Positions 6,963 through 9,999 of a stretch of DNA of 9,999 bases are shown here, piece by piece; the stretch's first letter is position 1, and every line of letters begins with the position of its first letter. Made by a program: the position numbers and the translations under genes. The stretch is from JBHIER01 sp046760705 [NCBI: bacterium] (GTDB taxonomy: Bacteria > JBHIER01 > G020348925). A model generated the notes under the pieces. That model did not search any database. It was not told the DNA's origin and saw only the letters and a list, made by a program, of their open reading frames with translations. The DNA lies in NCBI GenBank assembly GCA_046760705.1, contig JBHIER010000082.1, positions 1 to 9,999 of the forward strand, read 5' to 3'.

Positions 6963-7343
6963 TCAGGCGAGATTTTGGGGAGGATGAAAGATAGAAAAGA
7001 CCAGCAGGATACGTGGTAGACTATAAGTAAGGGGAGTTAAGCCTTGAGAATTGTCGTCAAGAGAATTTAGTGAGTTCTGAAACATAAAGATGATGCCATC
7101 ATGACACACCATACAGCACAATCTGCAATGATGGGCTGGTTTCGAGCCAGAGCACGAATGGCTCTCATCTTCTTCGGGGGATATAATTGTCAACGCGTTT
7201 GACTTCACACTTCCCTCTACTTCTGCACCTGCGTTTGAAGAGCAGAGAGCAAGGTTGGAAAACAGGCTCGCGGAGATGAGCGTCAGAAGGCACACTCGAA
7301 AGGTTGCAGAGAAAGATGAACGATTGTTTCTGGTCACTAACAT
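6963..7343 (-). CDS. Small exported Cys/His-rich protein preceding the RND operon
   Basis: A protein of 126 residues from the ATG at 7343, or 124 from the GTG at 7337. Residues about 14-36 form a signal peptide or membrane segment. A hydrophilic stretch follows, then a dense metal-ligand cluster: His62, Cys64, His71, His72, Cys73, Cys76, Cys77, Cys80 and His81. The C-terminal part is hydrophobic and ends in HPPQNLA. Small exported proteins of this layout often precede CzcCBA-type operons (CzcI-like, or DUF2946-like proteins), but I cannot prove membership. A periplasmic metal-binding or sensing role is inferred. AAAGGA at 7347-7352 is only 3 nt before the ATG but 9 nt before the GTG, so the GTG may be the true start. 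Longer starts fall inside the strong promoter upstream and are unlikely. Confidence 0.7.
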   Translation of the reverse strand: MLVTRNNRSSFSATFRVCLLTLISASLFSNLALCSSNAGAEVEGSVKSNALTIISPEEDESHSCSGSKPAHHCRLCCMVCHDGIIFMFQNSLNSLDDNSQGLTPLTYSLPRILLVFSIFHPPQNLA

Positions 7344-7391
7344 GAGTCCTTTCTTCAAAGGTGAAAAATACCGTATGATGAATGAGGTACT

Positions 7392-7420
7392 ATTATAAAA
7401 ACCCTTACAGCACATGTCAA
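7392..7420 (-). promoter_or_regulatory. Perfect-consensus sigma-70 promoter for the RND gene block
   Basis: On the minus strand, TTGACA (7420-7415) and TATAAT (7397-7392) are separated by exactly 17 nt, so both boxes and the spacing match the sigma-70 consensus. Transcription would begin near 7385, giving a leader of about 42 nt before the ATG at 7343. The 17-nt spacer argues against a MerR-type activator, whose target promoters have 19-20 nt spacers. So strong a promoter on a metal-efflux operon suggests repression or constitutive expression; this is inference. It lies in the 154-nt gap after the kinase gene, which otherwise holds no gene and no clear terminator. Confidence 0.85.
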
Positions 7421-7433
7421 GCAAAATATGACA
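7415..7433. promoter_or_regulatory. Possible operator: inverted repeat overlapping the -35 box
   Basis: On the minus strand TGTCA (7433-7429) and TGACA (7419-7415) are perfect inverted 5-nt arms with 9 nt between them, and the second arm is most of the -35 box. A repressor bound here would block the promoter. The arms are short, so chance is quite possible. Confidence 0.3.
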
Positions 7434-7497
7434 GTAGAGCTTCTTTTATGGGATACAGACTCGTAACTCTGAATAAAGTTCCGCCACAAACAGAATC

Positions 7498-8598
7498 TCA
7501 GCTCGGGAATGTGATAATAAAGCTCGTCCCCTGTCCAATCCGGCTGGCAACCTCAATTTTTCCTCCGTGCCTTTCGACGATCCTTTTCGCTATGGCCAAG
7601 CCCAATCCTGTTCCCTCCTCTTTGGTCGAAAAGAACGACTCAAAGACCCTGGGTATATCCTCCTCGGGGATGCCGCGCCCGTTATCAGAGATGGAGATCC
7701 GTACCGTGTCGTCCTCCCTCCGGGCAGTGATATGGATTGTCCCCTTCGCATCTATTGCGTCCAGCGAATTGAGGATGATGTTCAGAAAGACCTGGATGAG
7801 CTGGTTCCTGTCCGCCTCTAAGGAGAGCCCTTTTTCTATCTCCAGTTTCATCTCTATATTTTTCTCCTTCGTCCTCGTTTTCACTATTGAGAGCACCGAG
7901 CCGATGACTTCCTCCAGCTCCCAGCGGCCTTTGGAGGGATGGGGCGATTTCGCTAAATGGAGATAATTCTGAACGACTTCGTCGAGGCGCTTCACTTCTT
8001 TGATCAGTATGTCAGCGAACTCTCTCTTTTTGCTGTCGGAGCCAATGGCACCGGCCAGGATCTCTGCGGCCCCCCTGATTGACCCCAAGGGGTTACGGAT
8101 CTCGTGGGCCACCCCAGCCATCAATTCCCCCAGAGTGGATAATCTTTCAGCAGACCGGAGCTGTTCCTCCAGCCTCATCAGACGATCGGTCTGTTCCTGT
8201 AATTTCTTGTAGGCACGTTCGACCTCTGCTGATGCCTGCTGATACTTCACTCTCTGTCTCTTCTCCGCCGAAGCCATCATTCCTGTCACCAATCCGATGG
8301 CGTTATACAACAGAATCTCCATGATACGCGGCATATTGAACAGGATGTCCCCACCCCATTGAAACATCACGTGGGGGAGATAGGCCACCGTCACGGCGGC
8401 GGCAGTCACGATCCCCCCTCTCGTGCCAAACCAGAAGGCAGCGAGGATGATGGGGATGAAAAAGAGGCGCCGATAGATCTCGTGAAAATGGGCCAGGGCC
8501 GTCACCGTCGAATAATGAAAGCCGCTGATGATCACGATTATGACCGCCAGAAGAATACACTTCTTCTTTGTGTCCAGTGGTATTCTTAGTTGTGTCAT
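7498..8598 (-). CDS. Membrane-bound sensor histidine kinase without periplasmic sensor domain
   Basis: A 366-residue two-component kinase. The N-terminal third is a small hydrophobic domain of about four membrane segments (roughly 13-28, 44-58, 62-78 and 92-110) joined by very short loops, so there is no periplasmic sensor domain. A coiled-coil linker runs from about 113 to 152. The HisKA domain has the H-box AHEIRNPLGS with phospho-acceptor His165. The ATPase domain shows the N-box (LNIILNSLDAI), the G1 box DNGRGIPEEDI, the F-box FESFFSTK and the G2 box GTGLGLAIAKR, and the protein ends soon after, with no receiver domain. The catalytic pattern is of the NtrB/ZraS-like type. Its ATG overlaps the ATPase stop as ATGA and no good ribosome-binding site precedes it, so it is probably translated by coupling to the ATPase. 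No response regulator follows. A metal-sensing role is inferred from position. Confidence 0.95.
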   Translation of the reverse strand: MTQLRIPLDTKKKCILLAVIIVIISGFHYSTVTALAHFHEIYRRLFFIPIILAAFWFGTRGGIVTAAAVTVAYLPHVMFQWGGDILFNMPRIMEILLYNAIGLVTGMMASAEKRQRVKYQQASAEVERAYKKLQEQTDRLMRLEEQLRSAERLSTLGELMAGVAHEIRNPLGSIRGAAEILAGAIGSDSKKREFADILIKEVKRLDEVVQNYLHLAKSPHPSKGRWELEEVIGSVLSIVKTRTKEKNIEMKLEIEKGLSLEADRNQLIQVFLNIILNSLDAIDAKGTIHITARREDDTVRISISDNGRGIPEEDIPRVFESFFSTKEEGTGLGLAIAKRIVERHGGKIEVASRIGQGTSFIITFPS

Positions 8599-9999
8599 TG
8601 TGCGAATCTTAAAACCCTCAACCCGTTAAAAATGACCATGAGCGAAGCACCCATGTCGGCAAACACGGCCATCCACAGGGTGGCCCACCCGATGGGAGTC
8701 ATGGCCAGGAAGACCGCTTTGATGAGAAGGGCGAAAACAATATTCTGTTTGATAATGTGGAGAGCTTTTCGACTCAATTTCATGGCCAGGGGGAGCTTGG
8801 ACAGATCGTCGGCCATGAGGGCGATGTCAGCGGTCTCCAGGGCCGTGTCGGTGCCAGCAGTCCCCATGGCGATGCCGATGGTGGCGATGGCCAGGGCCGG
8901 AGCGTCGTTGACCCCGTCGCCAACCATGGCCACGCGACTGCGTTCCTTCAACAACTGTTTCATAATCCTCACCTTGTCCTCCGGGAGGAGTTCAGCGTAG
9001 AATTGATCGATGTGCAACCGCTCGGCTATCGCCTGGGCAGTGCCTCTGTTGTCCCCGGTGAGCATGACCACCTTTTTAATTCCGTTCTGTCGAAGGTGTT
9101 GTATGGCTTCGGAGGCGTTCTGTCGAAGCTCATCAGCGATGGCGATAACACCAATGGGTTCCCGCTCTGTGCCCAGAAGGACTGCTGTTTTCCCTTCACG
9201 TTCAAAGCCATCAAGCCTGGCGTCAATCTCAGGAGTACACAACCCCTTCTCTTCAAAAAGACGGTGGTTACCGATGTAATATATCTCCCCGTTGATCTCA
9301 GCTTTTGCCCCTTTTCCCGTAATCGACTGGAAGTCTCCCGTCTCTTCAATGGTCACCCCTTCTTCTCCGGCTTTTCTCAGGATAGCTTCGGCCAAAGGGT
9401 GCTCGGAGCGCGATTCCACCGATGCAGCGATTCTTAAAATATCAGCGGCCGATTGACCATTGACCGAAACGATGCCGATGACGGAAGGGATTCCTCGGGT
9501 GAGGGTTCCGGTCTTGTCAAAGGCGATCACTCTGAGGGCGCCGGCATTTTCCAGATATACCCCACCCTTTATCAAGATCCCCTGGCGGGCTGCGGCTGTG
9601 AGCCCGCTCACGATCGTCACCGGTGTGGAGATCACCAAAGCACAGGGGCAGGCAATGACCAAAAGCACGAGGGCCCGGTAAAACCAGGTGGTGAAGGCAC
9701 CGCCCAGCAGCAAGGGGGGGAGTGCAGCCATCAGCACTGCCGTTGTGACCACGAGGGGCGTATAATACGAGGCAAACCGCTCCACAAAATGTTGTGACGG
9801 GGCCTTCTCAGCCTGGGCCTCTTCCACCATGTGAACAATTCTGGCCAAGGTTGTATCCTGAGAGCGTCTGGTCACTTCGATTTCCAACGATCCTTTTTCG
9901 TTGATGGAGCCGGCAAAGATTTCGTCGCCCCTTTGCTTTCTCACCGGCATCGACTCCCCCGTAATGGGTGCTTGATTCACAGAGGAGTCCCCCGACACC
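8595..9999 (-). CDS. zntA: P1B-type metal-transporting ATPase, Zn/Cd/Pb class, N-terminus cut by the window edge
   Basis: The C-terminal 467 or so residues of a heavy-metal ATPase; roughly 260 residues are missing by comparison with E. coli ZntA (732). The first visible GTG (9998) is internal, since the sequence opens within the actuator domain just before NQAPITGES. Next come the transmembrane CPC metal site (codons 9642-9650) in ACPCALVISTP, the phosphorylated Asp (codon 9516-9518) in DKTGTLT, SEHPLAEA, TGDNRGTA and VGDGVNDAPA. The final helices show N-X7-K-X20-DMG, the signature of the Zn/Cd/Pb subgroup (P1B-2); copper ATPases differ there and around CPC. It exports divalent metal from cytoplasm to periplasm at the cost of ATP. 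Any N-terminal metal-binding domain and the promoter lie outside the window. It is joined to the kinase gene by a 4-nt overlap. Confidence 0.97.
   Translation of the reverse strand, partial: VSGDSSVNQAPITGESMPVRKQRGDEIFAGSINEKGSLEIEVTRRSQDTTLARIVHMVEEAQAEKAPSQHFVERFASYYTPLVVTTAVLMAALPPLLLGGAFTTWFYRALVLLVIACPCALVISTPVTIVSGLTAAARQGILIKGGVYLENAGALRVIAFDKTGTLTRGIPSVIGIVSVNGQSAADILRIAASVESRSEHPLAEAILRKAGEEGVTIEETGDFQSITGKGAKAEINGEIYYIGNHRLFEEKGLCTPEIDARLDGFEREGKTAVLLGTEREPIGVIAIADELRQNASEAIQHLRQNGIKKVVMLTGDNRGTAQAIAERLHIDQFYAELLPEDKVRIMKQLLKERSRVAMVGDGVNDAPALAIATIGIAMGTAGTDTALETADIALMADDLSKLPLAMKLSRKALHIIKQNIVFALLIKAVFLAMTPIGWATLWMAVFADMGASLMVIFNGLRVLRFAQ

Noticed and set aside
6963-7424. Longer start for the small Cys/His protein at 7424
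   Set aside because: It lies upstream of the -10 and -35 boxes of the consensus promoter, so a transcript from that promoter would not contain it.
8757-9437. A 226-codon plus-strand frame opposite the ATPase
   Set aside because: It is an antisense shadow of conserved ATPase motifs, with no recognisable domain and no ribosome-binding site.

Overview
The window is a compact heavy-metal resistance region from a Gram-negative bacterium. A TolC-type outer-membrane protein, a β-barrel-like exported protein and a lipoprotein adaptor imply an outer membrane. Most starts have strong AGGAGG-like ribosome-binding sites. The exact lineage cannot be fixed from sequence alone; the look is of an environmental Desulfobacterota/Nitrospirota-like organism, which is an inference. 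All eight recognisable genes lie on the minus strand, so transcription runs from the right edge to the left.

Right part (9999 to 7498): the C-terminal part of a P1B-type ATPase with Zn/Cd/Pb-class motifs, cut by the window edge. Its stop overlaps the start of a membrane-bound histidine kinase in an ATGA junction. No response regulator gene is in the window.

Middle (7497 to 1210): a gap with a perfect-consensus sigma-70 promoter (TTGACA, 17 nt, TATAAT) leads into a small exported Cys/His-rich protein. A tripartite heavy-metal RND efflux system follows: outer-membrane channel, lipoprotein adaptor and a 1027-residue inner-membrane pump. The pump lacks the three copper-binding methionines of CusA, and the adaptor has a His-rich rather than Met-rich N-terminus. 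This fits divalent-cation export, as does the neighbouring ATPase.

Left part (1209 to 63): a PII-family signalling protein without the usual uridylylation tyrosine, then a small exported β-barrel-like protein whose mature N-terminus carries a CX3CX2C motif. Positions 1 to 62 hold nothing I can assign.

The most notable non-coding signal is a compound palindromic element of about 61 to 66 nt. It occurs twice, before the outer-membrane channel gene (6854-6914) and before the PII gene (1111-1176). Its two inverted arms start with GTAG and GGAG and each contains its own small hairpin, as in REP doublets (REPINs). A shared operator or RNA element for the two gene blocks is the alternative.

Working model (inference): the ATPase moves metal from cytoplasm to periplasm, the RND complex carries periplasmic metal out of the cell, the small Cys/His protein and the CX3CX2C barrel handle metal in the envelope, and the PII protein could tune the pump from the cytoplasm.
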